A DNA stretch of 64,000 nucleotides from Paenibacillus barcinonensis (GTDB lineage: Bacteria > Bacillota > Bacilli > Paenibacillales > Paenibacillaceae), in NCBI RefSeq assembly GCF_003217495.1, contig NZ_QJSW01000004.1, forward strand, positions 62,001-126,000, written 5' to 3'. Every line of letters begins with the position of its first letter. The stretch's first letter is position 1. A program made the position numbers and the translations under genes. This document shows positions 24,371 through 34,422 of this stretch, piece after piece. The notes below the pieces were generated by a model that saw only the letters and a list, made by a program, of their open reading frames with translations, was not told where the DNA came from and ran no database searches.

Positions 24371-27300
24371 ATGCCATCTGTTTCTGTGCCTCAGCCCAAG
24401 AAATACGGTCCATTGGGTAATTTGCCACATCTGGATTTGGAAAAGCCAACACAATCTCTAGTCAGGTTAGCGGAAGAACATGGTCCAATTTTTCGAATGG
24501 AGTACGCAGGGCGAAGTGAACTGTACATTTCCAGTGAGAAGTATGTAGCGGAAGCTTCGGATGAATCCAGATTTGATAAAAGGGTATGGGCACCTCTTGC
24601 CAAGGTACGTGCTTTTGCTGGAGACGGGCTGTTCACGAGCCGGACAGAGGAACCTAACTGGAAAAAAGCACATAATGTGCTGCTCCCCAGCTTTAGTCAG
24701 CGCGCAATGCAGGGATATCATACAAAAATGGTGGACCTCGCTGTGCAGCTCGTCCAGAAATGGGCAAGACTCAATCCGGATGAAACAGTCAATGTGCCTG
24801 ATGACATGACTCGGCTTACTTTGGATACAATCGGCTTGTGCGGATTCAATTACCGCTTTAACAGCTTTTATCGGGAAGAGCCGCATCCCTTTATTACAAG
24901 CATGGTTCGCGCGCTTGATGAATCAATGAGCTCGCTACAGCGACTGCCATTGCAGGATAAGCTTATGTTCGCCAAAAAGAAGCAATTCGAGCAGGACATT
25001 CGCGCCATGTTCGAGCTGGTGGATCACATCATTGCAGAGCGCAAGGCGCATCCTCAGGAAAATGCGGACGATCTGCTGTCCCATATGCTTAGTGGTAAAG
25101 ATCCTGAAACCGGGGAAACGCTGGATGACGAAAATATCCGATATCAGATCATTACGTTCCTGATTGCAGGACATGAGACGACAAGTGGTCTGTTGTCCTT
25201 TGCCGTATATTATTTAATGAAAAATCCGGATAAGCTGGCGAAGGCTCAGGCGGAAGCAGATCAGATTCTGAAAGATCCGGTTCCGACCTATAATCAGGTT
25301 CGGCAATTAAAATATGTTCGTATGGTGCTGAACGAAGCGCTGCGACTGTGGCCAACGGCTCCGGCATTTTCACTGTACGCGAAGGAAGATACGGTGCTTG
25401 GGGGTCAATATCCACTTCAGAAAGGCGACAGCGTTAACGTACTGATCCCCAGACTGCATCGGGACAAGGAAGCCTGGGGAGACGATGTGGACGAATTCCG
25501 GCCAGAGCGGTTTGAGGACCCAAGCAAAGTACCGCATAACGCTTATAAACCTTTTGGTAACGGTCAACGCGCCTGCATAGGTCAGCAGTTTGCTCTTCAG
25601 GAAGCAACACTTGTACTGGGCATGGTTCTGAAGCATTTTGATTTCATTGATCACACCAATTATCAGTTGAATGTCAAGGAATCCTTGACGCTTAAACCGG
25701 ATAACTTCATCATTCGTGTACGTGCACGTGCGGGCCAAGCGGTGATGTCAGTGCCTGGTGTTGCAGTTCAAGAGCAGGTTTCGAGTGTCAAAAAGAGCGA
25801 CTTGCAGGTTGTAGAATCACACGGTACCCCCATGCTTGTATTGTACGGGTCCAATCTGGGTACAGCGGAAGGCATTGCTCGTGAGATTGCGGATACCGCC
25901 ACTGATCAAGGCTTCCGCAGTGAAGTGGCTGCCCTGGATGACCGGGTTGGCAGGCTGCCCAAAGAAGGGGCTGTCGTCATTGTTAGTGCATCGTATAATG
26001 GTCAGCCGCCAAGTAATGCCAAAAGGTTCGTAGAATGGATTGAACAGGCAGATGCCGATGCCTTTGAAGGTGTCAAGTACACGGTGCTGGGTTGTGGGGA
26101 CCATAACTGGGCCAGCACGTATCAGCGCATTCCGCGTCTGATTGATGAACAATTATCCTCACGCGGGGCGAAGCGGCTCTCCTCCCTTGGTGAATCGGAT
26201 GCCAGCGGTGATTTTGAGAAACAGGTGGAGGACTGGACAGAGCAAATGTGGCCTGACCTTGCACGCACGCTGGAGCTGAAGCTGAACACGAACTCAACGA
26301 GCGAGCGCAGCTCCCTGTCGGTACAATTTGTGACCGGGATGGCAGTTACGCCGCTGGTGGATACGTATGATGCTCATGTAGCTTCCGTAGTGGAGAACAG
26401 AGAGCTTCATGATGCAGGCAGTGAACGCAGTACAAGACATCTGGAGATTCGGCTGCCGGAGGGGATCACCTACCAGGAAGGCGATCATCTGGGTATATTG
26501 CCGAAGAATTCACCTGAGCTTGTAGAGCGTGTGCTTCGCCGTTATGGCTTCACGGGTACCGAGCATCTGGTGCTGGACGCCTCAGGCCGGAGTGCGGCAC
26601 ATCTTCCACTGCAGCAGCCAGTGAATCTGTATGATCTGCTCAGCCATAGTGTAGAGCTACAAGAAGCTGCAACGCGCGCACAACTGCGAGAGCTTGCCGC
26701 TTATACCGTTTGTCCTCCGCATAAAAAGGAACTTGAGGCGCTGCTGGATGAATCACTGTATATGCAGGAGGTGCGTAACAAACGCATATCCATGCTTGAT
26801 TTTCTGGAAAAGTATGAAGCCTGTGAGCTGCCGTTTGAACGTTTCCTTGAGTTGCTGCCTTCCTTAAAGGCCAGATATTATTCAATCTCCAGCTCACCGC
26901 GGGTACAGGCTGAGCAGGCGAGTATTACTGTCAGTGTAGTGCAGGCACCTGCATGGAGCGGAAAAGGGATCTATAAAGGGGTGGCCTCCAATTATCTATC
27001 CAGTCTGAAGGCGGGGGATGAGGTTGTGATGTTTGTACGAACCCCTGAATCCGGCTTCCAGCTGCCAGAACGTCCAGAGGTGCCAATCATTATGGTAGGG
27101 CCGGGAACCGGTGTGGCGCCATTCCGTGGTTTCTTGCAGGCCAGATATGTGATGCAGCAGCAAGGACAGCAGGTTGGCGAGGCCCATCTTTACTTTGGCT
27201 GCCGTAATCCCGAGCATGATTATCTGTACAAAAACGAGCTTGAGGCTGCACAGCAAGAAGGGCTTGTACAGCTTCATACGGCCTTCTCTCGCGTGGATGG

Positions 27301-27544
27301 GGAAGAGAAATGTTATGTACAGCATCGAATGAAGGATGATGCACATCTGCTGATTCCTTTGCTGGAGAGCGGAGCGCACCTCTATATCTGTGGAGATGGC
27401 AGCCATATGGCTCCTGATGTAGAAGCAACACTCAAGCAAGCTTATGCCGAGGTTCAAGGCAAGACTTCTCAAGAAGCGCAAGGCTGGTTTGAGCAGCTGG
27501 AGCAGCAAGGCCGTTATGCCAAGGATGTGTGGGCAGGTAATTGA
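24371..27544 (+). CDS. self-sufficient cytochrome P450/NADPH-P450 reductase (CYP102A, BM3 type)
   Basis: A 1057-residue single-chain fatty-acid hydroxylase. The P450 domain (1 to about 460) has the I-helix oxygen-binding [11 protein letters not shown], the ExxR helix EALRLWP and heme loop [10 protein letters not shown] with the ligand Cys402. The phenylalanine of DGLFTS matches BM3 F87, which controls substrate entry. After a linker comes a flavodoxin FMN domain (about 485-635, [12 protein letters not shown]), then an FAD/NADPH reductase with [10 protein letters not shown] (FAD), [16 protein letters not shown] (NADPH) and the C-terminal aromatic in KDVWAGN. The length matches BM3 (about 1050). 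Likely substrates are medium- to long-chain fatty acids. ATG 24371 follows AAGGAGTGAG; the frame runs 23 codons further upstream without support. It forms a single-gene unit. Confidence 0.96.
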   Translation: MPSVSVPQPKKYGPLGNLPHLDLEKPTQSLVRLAEEHGPIFRMEYAGRSELYISSEKYVAEASDESRFDKRVWAPLAKVRAFAGDGLFTSRTEEPNWKKAHNVLLPSFSQRAMQGYHTKMVDLAVQLVQKWARLNPDETVNVPDDMTRLTLDTIGLCGFNYRFNSFYREEPHPFITSMVRALDESMSSLQRLPLQDKLMFAKKKQFEQDIRAMFELVDHIIAERKAHPQENADDLLSHMLSGKDPETGETLDDENIRYQIITFLIAGHETTSGLLSFAVYYLMKNPDKLAKAQAEADQILKDPVPTYNQVRQLKYVRMVLNEALRLWPTAPAFSLYAKEDTVLGGQYPLQKGDSVNVLIPRLHRDKEAWGDDVDEFRPERFEDPSKVPHNAYKPFGNGQRACIGQQFALQEATLVLGMVLKHFDFIDHTNYQLNVKESLTLKPDNFIIRVRARAGQAVMSVPGVAVQEQVSSVKKSDLQVVESHGTPMLVLYGSNLGTAEGIAREIADTATDQGFRSEVAALDDRVGRLPKEGAVVIVSASYNGQPPSNAKRFVEWIEQADADAFEGVKYTVLGCGDHNWASTYQRIPRLIDEQLSSRGAKRLSSLGESDASGDFEKQVEDWTEQMWPDLARTLELKLNTNSTSERSSLSVQFVTGMAVTPLVDTYDAHVASVVENRELHDAGSERSTRHLEIRLPEGITYQEGDHLGILPKNSPELVERVLRRYGFTGTEHLVLDASGRSAAHLPLQQPVNLYDLLSHSVELQEAATRAQLRELAAYTVCPPHKKELEALLDESLYMQEVRNKRISMLDFLEKYEACELPFERFLELLPSLKARYYSISSSPRVQAEQASITVSVVQAPAWSGKGIYKGVASNYLSSLKAGDEVVMFVRTPESGFQLPERPEVPIIMVGPGTGVAPFRGFLQARYVMQQQGQQVGEAHLYFGCRNPEHDYLYKNELEAAQQEGLVQLHTAFSRVDGEEKCYVQHRMKDDAHLLIPLLESGAHLYICGDGSHMAPDVEATLKQAYAEVQGKTSQEAQGWFEQLEQQGRYAKDVWAGN

Positions 27545-27628
27545 GCGGAGATTAGCTTAAAGAGTGTGTTGAAGCAGTAGAATCACACATTGTTGCCTGT
27601 TGTGTAAGAACGACGGACAACCTGCCGC

Positions 27629-27667
27629 GCGGTGGGAACTGGAATGAACCGGTTCTCACCGCTTTTT
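27629..27667 (+). terminator. rho-independent terminator after the P450 gene
   Basis: GCGGTGGGAACTGG pairs with CCGGTTCTCACCGC (two mismatches) around AATGA, followed by T5. Confidence 0.85.
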
Positions 27668-27706
27668 GCTGGAGTCGTTTCCATTGAGCCTGGAAACGCC
27701 CCCGTT

Positions 27707-28132
27707 CTAACGCCGGCGGATACAAGTACGCTTCAGCTTGTAGCTTCTTCGGCAGGGACGATAGATTGACTCGACACTGGAGAGTGGAAACAGAATACGG
27801 GAGGGAACTCTGCCTCTGCCCTGCAACTCAATATAGTCGATTCCTACACCGACCAGTCTCATATTTCGGAACACATTGCGGGAAGGGAAGGTCGTACGAA
27901 TCCCTACGTTTACCCCTCGCCGTGTCCGTGGAATATCGAAGACACGAATGGAATTCAGGCTTAGCGGAATAAATAACTGATGATTCACTTTGATAAAATT
28001 ACGCGGGAATACCCTGCGAATGCGTCCAGGCTCCAGACCCGACCGCGGGGTGTTCAGTTCAGCGAGATGTCCCTGGAATTGCGCTAAGCGCTGCTGCAGC
28101 GTTTTGCCTGTACGAAGATGATGCCAGCTCAT
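27707..28132 (-). CDS. small basic protein, possibly DUF2642-like
   Basis: A 141-residue very basic protein with an excellent ribosome site (GGAGG, 7 bases before ATG 28132), so translation is likely. The N-terminal part is TGKTLQQRLAQFQGHLAELNTPRSG. The C-terminal half, NMRLVGVGIDYIELQGRGR followed by RILFPLSSVESIYRP, resembles the Sm-like barrel of DUF2642 spore-associated proteins. That match is by eye and weak. It has no signal peptide or cysteine-rich region. The 3' end lies next to the P450 terminator, with which it is convergent. Function unknown; a spore role would be inference. Confidence 0.6.
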   Translation of the reverse strand: MSWHHLRTGKTLQQRLAQFQGHLAELNTPRSGLEPGRIRRVFPRNFIKVNHQLFIPLSLNSIRVFDIPRTRRGVNVGIRTTFPSRNVFRNMRLVGVGIDYIELQGRGRVPSRILFPLSSVESIYRPCRRSYKLKRTCIRRR

Positions 28133-28240
28133 AAGTCATCCTCCGTTCATCATTTATAGCTAGTATATGAATGAACAGGGGAGGAAGGTGAGCAATTGAC
28201 AGCCCATGTTCGTGGCTATATGGAGCATGTTACCAAACAA

Positions 28241-28289
28241 ACAAGAAAAGGTGCAGGCTGGAGATAAAGCGTCTCTACAGCCTGCACCT
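28241..28289 (-). terminator. rho-independent terminator of the Gfo/Idh/MocA gene
   Basis: AGGTGCAGGCT (28249-28259) and AGCCTGCACCT (28279-28289) are perfect 11-base arms. On the minus strand the stem is followed by TTTTCTTGTTTG, so it ends the oxidoreductase transcript. Confidence 0.85.
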
Positions 28290-28318
28290 CTATTTGGTTT
28301 GAGATGATTCATAAAACC

Positions 28319-29608
28319 CTAAAATTGAACGAGCGTATCTACCTTGACCGGAAGTCCGGTTGCAATTGCACGATTGGCTGCAATTCCTGTCAGAATTGAA
28401 CGGGCGCCGTCCACGTGATCTGCTGCGCGATGGAATGGATCTTCTGCCGGTTCACCGAACAGGTCGTTCAGCAGCACAGGGTCACCACCGCCGTGACCAC
28501 CTTCTTTTTCCTCCACTTCCACGTCATAAGGTGCACCGAACATAGGGAGCACACGCAGTGTTTTTCCGATTAGTGCACCTTCCTTGCTCTTGTCACCCAA
28601 CGAGTTAACGTAGGACTGTTCTACAATGTTCATCTCGATCCGGCCGTTCGTGCCGTTAATGGCGATGCGATAACCTTCCCATGGCTGGTAGGCGACAAGC
28701 GAGTAGGTCAGAATCGCTTTGTTGCGATACTTGACAAGAACACCCATCGTATCTTCAATGTTGATGCCATCCCCGAATACACTTTGATCCCGCTGATAAC
28801 CGTCCTCCGTCTCGGCATCCAGATACATGGATTTCAGATGGTCATCCGAATCCAGATGCAGTGCAAACGGGTCTTCCTGTGCAAGCGGGTTACCTGTCGC
28901 ACGGTTATAAAATTGTGTTACGCCGCGATCCTCGGCATTTTCTCTGCCGTAGAACATTAGATCTCCGAAGGCAAATACCGTCTCCGGTTGCGAACCAATC
29001 CAGAAGTTCACGAGGTCAAAGTGATGAGTGGATTTGTGCACCAGCAGACCGCCACTATTGCGCTTGTCCCGATGCCAGCGCCGGAAATAGTCTGCGCCAT
29101 GGCGTGTATTTAGCAGCCACTCAAAGTGCACCGAGGTTACTTTTCCAATCGTGTCGTTCAGGATTAGCTCCCGGATTTTGGTGTGATGTGGTGCGTAACG
29201 ATAGTTGAAGGTTACTCGTACGTGCTGTCCTGTACGTTTAACGGCGTCCAGAATCTCCTGGCATTTCTCTTCGTCAATCGTCATCGGCTTCTCGGTTACG
29301 ACGTCACATCCCAGCTCCATCGCACGAATAATGTATTTGTGGTGCGTCCGATCCACGCTGGTAACAATGACGTAGTCAGGCTTCTCATGCTGAATCATCT
29401 GATCGAACTGATCTGCCGTATATGTCGGCACTTCAGGATAGTTATATTTTTCTCGCAGCAGCTGATTGGCATAATTCATACGAACCTGATTGATATCACA
29501 AAAGCCGACAAGTTCGGAAGTTTCACTGAAATCCCGGGTCAAGGCTCCATAGAAAAATTCTGCCCGTCCGCCGGTACCGACCAATACATATCGTTTCTTG
29601 TTACCCAC
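28319..29608 (-). CDS. Gfo/Idh/MocA-family oxidoreductase
   Basis: A 429-residue NAD(P)-dependent sugar dehydrogenase-like protein. The Rossmann domain has VGTGGRAEFFYG and the family motif VTEKPMTIDEEKC containing the EKP lysine; the C-terminal alpha/beta domain includes the HKSTHHFDLVNFWIG segment with the catalytic histidine pair. GTG 29608 is chosen because AAGGAGG lies 8 bases upstream. It is divergent from an AraC regulator, whose 5' end is 126 bp away, so it is probably controlled by that protein. The substrate is likely a sugar or cyclitol, but nothing here tells which. Confidence 0.9.
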   Translation of the reverse strand: MGNKKRYVLVGTGGRAEFFYGALTRDFSETSELVGFCDINQVRMNYANQLLREKYNYPEVPTYTADQFDQMIQHEKPDYVIVTSVDRTHHKYIIRAMELGCDVVTEKPMTIDEEKCQEILDAVKRTGQHVRVTFNYRYAPHHTKIRELILNDTIGKVTSVHFEWLLNTRHGADYFRRWHRDKRNSGGLLVHKSTHHFDLVNFWIGSQPETVFAFGDLMFYGRENAEDRGVTQFYNRATGNPLAQEDPFALHLDSDDHLKSMYLDAETEDGYQRDQSVFGDGINIEDTMGVLVKYRNKAILTYSLVAYQPWEGYRIAINGTNGRIEMNIVEQSYVNSLGDKSKEGALIGKTLRVLPMFGAPYDVEVEEKEGGHGGGDPVLLNDLFGEPAEDPFHRAADHVDGARSILTGIAANRAIATGLPVKVDTLVQF

Positions 29609-29734
29609 GTATATCGCCTCCTTGAATATAGGTCTAGCCTATAACAAAGGAACACTTCTTTCGCCGCGTTTTTTGCGTAATCGCTTTCAAACACCGCATA
29701 TTTTGCTATAATTGTGAAAAAGGAGAGGGCGGAT

Positions 29735-30616
29735 ATGACAGAAGCTATTCGTGCGGAATACCGGGATGAAACGGGTTATTTACATATGGAATACGATCGT
29801 CGTATCGGGTATTTCTCCATGCTGGACGATCATTTCCATGATCATTATGAGCTGTATTACCTGCTGTCTGGTGAACGCATTTATTTTATCAAGGATCGTT
29901 CGTATCGGGTGAAAGCAGGTGACCTGGTGTTTGTAGACCGCAACACGGTGCATAAAACACTGGAAAGTGGCATGCCTGACCATGAGCGGATTGTGCTGTA
30001 TGTAAAGCCTGAGCTGTTTGCAGCTATGGCAATTGCATCTGAATTGACAGAAGCGTTAACAGAGCCATTTCGCTGGGACGTACCAATTGTCAGATTGCCG
30101 GCTCAGAGTGCGAAGGTAACGGACGGGATTGTGATGGAGATGGTGAAGGAAATGCTTCATCCTGACGAGGGAACAGGCATGGTGCTGCGTCACCGGGTAT
30201 TGGAGCTGATGCTTCATACGTATCGTTACCGTCACTTGGGCCGCATACATATGAATGAACAAGCTCCCGTCCTTCATCCCAAGATTCAGACTGTGGTTCG
30301 ATATCTGAATGGGAATTATGCAAAAGCACTGACATTGCCGGAAACTGCGGCCCGGTTTCGAATCAGTCCACATTATCTTAGCCGACTGTTCAAGCAAACG
30401 ACGGGCTTCACTTTCAGTGATTATTTAAATTTGCTGCGCGTGAAGGAGGCACAGCGTCTGCTGCGTGAAACGGAGCAGTCTGTCACGGATATCGCCCTGC
30501 TTGCCGGGTTTGGGAATTTTTCGCATTTTGGCAAGATGTTCAAGCGCATCGTACAGCAGTCGCCCAGAGCTTACAGGCAGGCGTTCGAAGAGCGTGATGG
30601 AGAGTCAGGAAGATAG
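29735..30616 (+). CDS. AraC-family transcriptional regulator
   Basis: A 293-residue regulator with an N-terminal cupin sensor (about 10-150; HFHDHYELYYLLSGERIYFI, then YRVKAGDLVFVDRNTVHK) and a C-terminal pair of AraC helix-turn-helix motifs (about 190-290; LPETAARFRISPHYLSRLFKQTTGFTF and VTDIALLAGFGNFSHFGKMFKR). ATG 29735 follows AAGGAGAGGG; a GTG seven codons upstream has no ribosome site. It is divergent from the Gfo/Idh/MocA oxidoreductase and most likely regulates it in response to a sugar. Confidence 0.9.
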   Translation: MTEAIRAEYRDETGYLHMEYDRRIGYFSMLDDHFHDHYELYYLLSGERIYFIKDRSYRVKAGDLVFVDRNTVHKTLESGMPDHERIVLYVKPELFAAMAIASELTEALTEPFRWDVPIVRLPAQSAKVTDGIVMEMVKEMLHPDEGTGMVLRHRVLELMLHTYRYRHLGRIHMNEQAPVLHPKIQTVVRYLNGNYAKALTLPETAARFRISPHYLSRLFKQTTGFTFSDYLNLLRVKEAQRLLRETEQSVTDIALLAGFGNFSHFGKMFKRIVQQSPRAYRQAFEERDGESGR

Positions 30617-30806
30617 AATCAAATACTGGCCCCAATGAGCTAGTGGTGCACAGTGATAACAGATTCCATTTTTTACATCAGGTTATATTATAATGAAGGT
30701 CTGCTGCCCTCGGAAGCAGCACAGTTGCTTGAATTTGTGCGAACCGGGATACGGCTATTGCCTGAATCAAGATCAACAACATCATGATATAAAGAGGTGA
30801 GGCTTT

Positions 30807-32999
30807 ATGCTGCACGCGTTGAAAGCAATCAAAAGGTATAAATCAATGGATACACAACAACATATAACCGCTGAGCCGCAGTGGCTGCAATTGCTGGCAG
30901 CGGCAGAGAAGCCGCGGATTAATCTGGAGCGGATTCATTCCATGGCTGAGCTTGAGTACACAAATGCGGTAATAGATTATACGGAGCGTACACTTCAGGT
31001 GCTGGACGGCCTTCAGCTTTCCTTCTGGGTCCGTGAGCTGCTGGAGGAGGTGCTGGCCTGGTCGGAGACCGCCAAGGGTGGTTCGCTAGAACAGCGCAGA
31101 GCCTGGCAGCAACAGGGTATCAATCTGTTTGTACATAATATTGGCTCAGCCCAGTTATATGAGCTGTATGTAGTATCTGCGACTCGATCACCAAGGCATG
31201 AGATCATTCGTACCCTGATTGCAACGCACGGACTCATTGGACAGTATATTCGAGGTGAGATTCCCTTTGTGGAGAATACCCCTCTGCGCTCACTTACTGC
31301 CGAAGGCTGGGTTAACGATGATGAACTGCGTGAAATATTGATGGCCTTGAATGAATGCATCATTACAGGGGTGCATGAAGAACTCTGGGACCAGGTTCAG
31401 GATGAGGTGCAACAAATCATAGGCTGGATTGTTGATGGGACGGAGCACACGGATTGGACGGTGAAGGAGCGTTTAACCCGTCTGAGAAGTGATTCGATCC
31501 GCCACGGCGAAGCTATGGATAAAACCTATGCCGAGCTTGGTAAGCAGTTTGCTGTAGAGCAAGAGCTTGAACCACTTGCTTCGCGTACCCTATGGTACGT
31601 CGAGTCAGCCATGCTTGATTTTTCGCTGGAAGAGATGGTCAAAGTGTTTGTGCTGGCTCTTCATAGTGAAGCGTGGAGCAAAGGAAATATGAACAATTGC
31701 ACCAATAGGAAGGACGCGGAGAACAAGGAAAGCTCAGAAAGCTCGGAGATAAGGCAGCACACTGAACGTTTCTCTGCGACTTCAATTCGTCATGTCAGCT
31801 TTGAACCATTAATGAACACGATGTATTACGACCACAAGGGTGTCAAAAAGCTGAATATTTATAAGAAACGTATGATTGAAAAATATTTGGAGCAGTACTC
31901 GTGGGAACAGCTCGTTACCGGGCAGCAACTGCCCTATCCACATCTTGGGCATCGCATTGAACAATACCCGGACGTGCCAGATACGCTGTTTGTGACGTTT
32001 GAATTTTCTTCTGCTGCGGAAAAGCTGATCGCTTTCTGTATCGAGGCTGAGAAATCCCCGTTGTACGAGCAGGCTGTGCTTATGTTATTTGATCTGTTTG
32101 GGTTGCGCCGGGATGCGTATGACCGTTTTCACAACGAAGAAACATATCTTGCAGATATGAACAGCTCAGGGGACTACAAGAAGGTGCTCTTGGACTATAT
32201 TGTTGGCAAGCGAGTGCTTGACATCGGTCCTGGCGGAGGTGTTTTGCTGGACTTAATTGAACAGGAAAAGCCGGAGGTTGAGCCGATCGGCATTGATATT
32301 TCGTCCAATGTCATTGAAGCGCTGGAGCGTAAGAAGCAGATGGAATCTCATCGCTGGCATGTAATGAAGGGGGACGCCCTGCAACTGGATCAATATGTCG
32401 AGGCTGGCACAATAGATACGGTCATATTTTCCTCCATTCTGCATGAGCTGTATTCATATATTGAGTGGGATGGAGTCAGATTTAATACAGATACCGTGGC
32501 CGCTGCGCTACGCAGTGCTTTTCAGGTGCTTTCTCCGGGCGGAAGGATTCTTATTCGGGACGGTATTATGAGTGAACCGGAGTCATTGAAACGGCGTATT
32601 CGCTTTCTGGAGCCGGATGGCATGCAATGGCTGGAACGTTATGCTGCGGATTTCAAAGGTCGTGTGATTACGTATGAACGTTTATCGGATAATGAGGTGA
32701 TTCTTCCCATTAATGATGCGATGGAGTTTCTGTACACGTATACTTGGGGCGAGGAAGCTTATGTGCATGAGATTCAGGAACAGTTCGGCATATTTACACC
32801 TCAGGCTTACGAGCAATGCATACGAGAGACGCTGGGTGAACAGGCAGATATTCTGATGCTGCGTCATTTTCTGCAAGAGGGCTATACCGAAGCCTTGGCA
32901 GAACGGATCGTTATGCTGGATGAGCATGGTGAGCCTGTGGCCTTGCCGGACAGCACCTGTCTGATTGTGATTGAAAAGAAGGGAAGGGTGCTTTCATGA
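30807..32999 (+). CDS. large SAM-dependent methyltransferase with unknown N-terminal region
   Basis: A 730-residue cytoplasmic protein. Residues about 465-640 form a class I methyltransferase: motif I VLDIGPGGGVLLDL starting near residue 470, motif II GIDIS, then MKGDALQLDQ and the IFSSILHELYSYIEW segment, and SPGGRILIRDG. The first 460 residues are mostly helical, lack cysteine or membrane segments and match no family I know; the stretch FEPLMNTMYYDHKGVKKLNIYKKRMIEKYLEQ looks like a nucleic-acid or tRNA-binding helix bundle only in its charge pattern. The start ATG follows AAAGAGGTGAGG. A possible broken small gene, a DnaQ-like exonuclease and a 125-residue protein follow with short gaps, suggesting one operon. 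The methyl acceptor is unknown. Confidence 0.8.
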   Translation: MLHALKAIKRYKSMDTQQHITAEPQWLQLLAAAEKPRINLERIHSMAELEYTNAVIDYTERTLQVLDGLQLSFWVRELLEEVLAWSETAKGGSLEQRRAWQQQGINLFVHNIGSAQLYELYVVSATRSPRHEIIRTLIATHGLIGQYIRGEIPFVENTPLRSLTAEGWVNDDELREILMALNECIITGVHEELWDQVQDEVQQIIGWIVDGTEHTDWTVKERLTRLRSDSIRHGEAMDKTYAELGKQFAVEQELEPLASRTLWYVESAMLDFSLEEMVKVFVLALHSEAWSKGNMNNCTNRKDAENKESSESSEIRQHTERFSATSIRHVSFEPLMNTMYYDHKGVKKLNIYKKRMIEKYLEQYSWEQLVTGQQLPYPHLGHRIEQYPDVPDTLFVTFEFSSAAEKLIAFCIEAEKSPLYEQAVLMLFDLFGLRRDAYDRFHNEETYLADMNSSGDYKKVLLDYIVGKRVLDIGPGGGVLLDLIEQEKPEVEPIGIDISSNVIEALERKKQMESHRWHVMKGDALQLDQYVEAGTIDTVIFSSILHELYSYIEWDGVRFNTDTVAAALRSAFQVLSPGGRILIRDGIMSEPESLKRRIRFLEPDGMQWLERYAADFKGRVITYERLSDNEVILPINDAMEFLYTYTWGEEAYVHEIQEQFGIFTPQAYEQCIRETLGEQADILMLRHFLQEGYTEALAERIVMLDEHGEPVALPDSTCLIVIEKKGRVLS

Positions 33000-33147
33000 G
33001 CCGGGCAGTGCTTACACGGTTATAACAGAGAATTACGACCCGGCGTACGGGTTTGAATTCTGGGAGAGCACAACGATGCCGGATATTTACAGGCTCGATC
33101 TGGACATAGATCATCAAATGCTGCGGATTGCTCGAATGTGGCAGTAA
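32971..33147 (+). pseudogene. possible small or frameshifted gene between methyltransferase and exonuclease
   Basis: In the third frame the sequence reads EPGSAYTVITENYDPAYGFE, then FWESTTMPDIYRLDLDIDHQ and MLRIARMWQ before TAA at 33145. This is strikingly protein-like. Its frame has only a TTG (32971) as start. A well-placed ATG at 32996 with GGAAGG upstream, overlapping the methyltransferase stop, begins another frame and meets TAA after nine codons. A single indel near 33010-33020 would join the two. I cannot tell a small genuine protein from a recently frameshifted one. Confidence 0.35.
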
Positions 33148-33173
33148 ATGAACTACAGAATGGGGGAGCGCTT

Positions 33174-33863
33174 GTGAAAATTACGTTTGAACCGGGTACA
33201 TATACGGTCGAAGGCGTTAGTGTAACACCTCTGCTAAACAGGACCTACTGTATATTTGATCTCGAAGGAACGGGGATTGATACGGCTGTGGAGAGCGTAA
33301 CGCAGTTTGGGGCGATTTATTACAAAAGGGGAGAAGGGGCCGATAAGACAAGCTTTGTCTCTCTCGTTCGAGCCTCCAAACCGATTCCGGAAGCGGTGGA
33401 GAAGCTCACAGGCATCACGAATCAAGCGATGCAGCAGGCACTACATTTTGATGAGGTGTACAAGCAATTTTGCAGTTATATCGGAGATCAGGTGCTGGTG
33501 ACTCATGCGGGGTATGAATATGATCTGCCTATGCTGGAGCATCACTGCGAGCAGTTTGGATTAACGATGTTCACGAATAAAGTGCTGGATACGAAAGCAA
33601 TGTTCACTTATATTCATCCCGAGGTAACAGATGTGGTATCAACGGATTTCCTGATTCATTATTACGATCTCGATACAGAAGGCATTCACAGGCATGATGC
33701 ACTGGAGGATTGCGGAATCATTGCCCGGATTTTTGAATGTGTACTGGAGGAATATGAGCAGCGTGGGTTGGATCATTTTATAGCGGATTCAGAAAAAAGG
33801 ATGAAACGCTTTGTCATTCCAGATATGTATCTGACGAAAGAGAAGGGAGAACTGTCCGAATGA
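33174..33863 (+). CDS. DnaQ-like 3'-5' exonuclease (DEDDh)
   Basis: A 229-residue exonuclease-domain protein. Acidic motif I is FDLEGTG, motif II is THAGYEYDLPMLEH and motif III is HRHDALEDC, giving the DEDDh catalytic set. The family degrades single-stranded DNA or RNA from the 3' end (DNA polymerase III epsilon, RNase T, oligoribonuclease relatives). GTG 33174 is chosen because GGGGGAG lies just upstream; the twelve codons before it in frame lack a ribosome site. Its end overlaps the next gene by 4 bp (ATGA). Its substrate is unknown; it is probably an auxiliary nuclease rather than the replicative proofreader. Confidence 0.85.
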   Translation: MKITFEPGTYTVEGVSVTPLLNRTYCIFDLEGTGIDTAVESVTQFGAIYYKRGEGADKTSFVSLVRASKPIPEAVEKLTGITNQAMQQALHFDEVYKQFCSYIGDQVLVTHAGYEYDLPMLEHHCEQFGLTMFTNKVLDTKAMFTYIHPEVTDVVSTDFLIHYYDLDTEGIHRHDALEDCGIIARIFECVLEEYEQRGLDHFIADSEKRMKRFVIPDMYLTKEKGELSE

Positions 33864-34237
33864 GCAGAGACGATGTGCACAGCCTGCTCGCGGATTTGAA
33901 AGAAGGACATCTGCTGGGTGAACAAAATTTTAGAGGGCTGGATGTAGACGCATATCTGGATGAACGTGATGAGGCTTTATTTGCTGATGAATGGATGCGG
34001 GCTTACGAACGATATGCCGGTGATGCAGCATTGGCCGAACAAGAGGTGCTGCGAAACATTCGAGAGACAGCATTTAAACGCACGATTACGTTAACCGGTG
34101 AGCCGGAGTTAGCCGGATATGTCAGCGATGATTTTGGGCTGATTGGTTGTTACTTGTTGCAGAAGGAAGAACAGAATGATTTTGTATGGAAATTGTTCGG
34201 GAGTTATCGTTTAGGCAAACTGCCCCTGTGTTCATAA
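33860..34237 (+). CDS. 125-residue acidic protein of unknown function
   Basis: A small soluble acidic protein translationally coupled to the exonuclease gene (4-bp overlap). The sequence has a helical N-terminal half (VHSLLADLKEGHLLGEQNFR, DERDEALFADEWMRAYERY) and a C-terminal part with possible strands (TITLTGEPELAGYVSDDFGL, FVWKLFGSYRLGKLP). I recognise no family. Coupling suggests it acts with the exonuclease or methyltransferase. The terminator stem begins inside its last codons. Confidence 0.75.
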   Translation: MSRDDVHSLLADLKEGHLLGEQNFRGLDVDAYLDERDEALFADEWMRAYERYAGDAALAEQEVLRNIRETAFKRTITLTGEPELAGYVSDDFGLIGCYLLQKEEQNDFVWKLFGSYRLGKLPLCS

Positions 34238-34254
34238 CAGGGGTTGTTTGTTTT
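34223..34254 (+). terminator. rho-independent terminator overlapping a stop codon
   Basis: CCCCTGT (34223-34229) pairs with ACAGGGG (34237-34243) around GTTCATA, followed by TTGTTTGTTTT. It ends the methyltransferase-exonuclease unit. Confidence 0.8.
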
Positions 34255-34345
34255 CATCAGGTTGCTTTATTTGTATAAAAAAGAGGCTTCAAATGTGTAT
34301 TGTAAGTGCGGTGCAGAATAAGGTAGAATTCATTAAGATGCTTAT

Positions 34346-34365
34346 TGATAATGATTATCATTATA
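34346..34365. promoter_or_regulatory. Fur box
   Basis: TGATAATGATTATCA is a perfect 7-1-7 palindrome (TGATAAT, one base, ATTATCA) continuing into TTATA. It equals the canonical Fur target. It lies about 60 bp upstream of the iron-siderophore binding protein, so iron-dependent repression is expected. Confidence 0.9.
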
Positions 34366-34422
34366 GGTTGAGTCATTGTGAATAGGAACATCGTAGATTA
34401 TACATAGGGGTGAAGAGTAACT

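Noticed and set aside
30653..30802. Short frame reading IFYIRLYYNEGLLPSEAAQL before the methyltransferase
   Set aside because: Looks protein-like, but GTG 30653 has no ribosome site and the same bases hold a TATAAT-like element; too little to call a gene.
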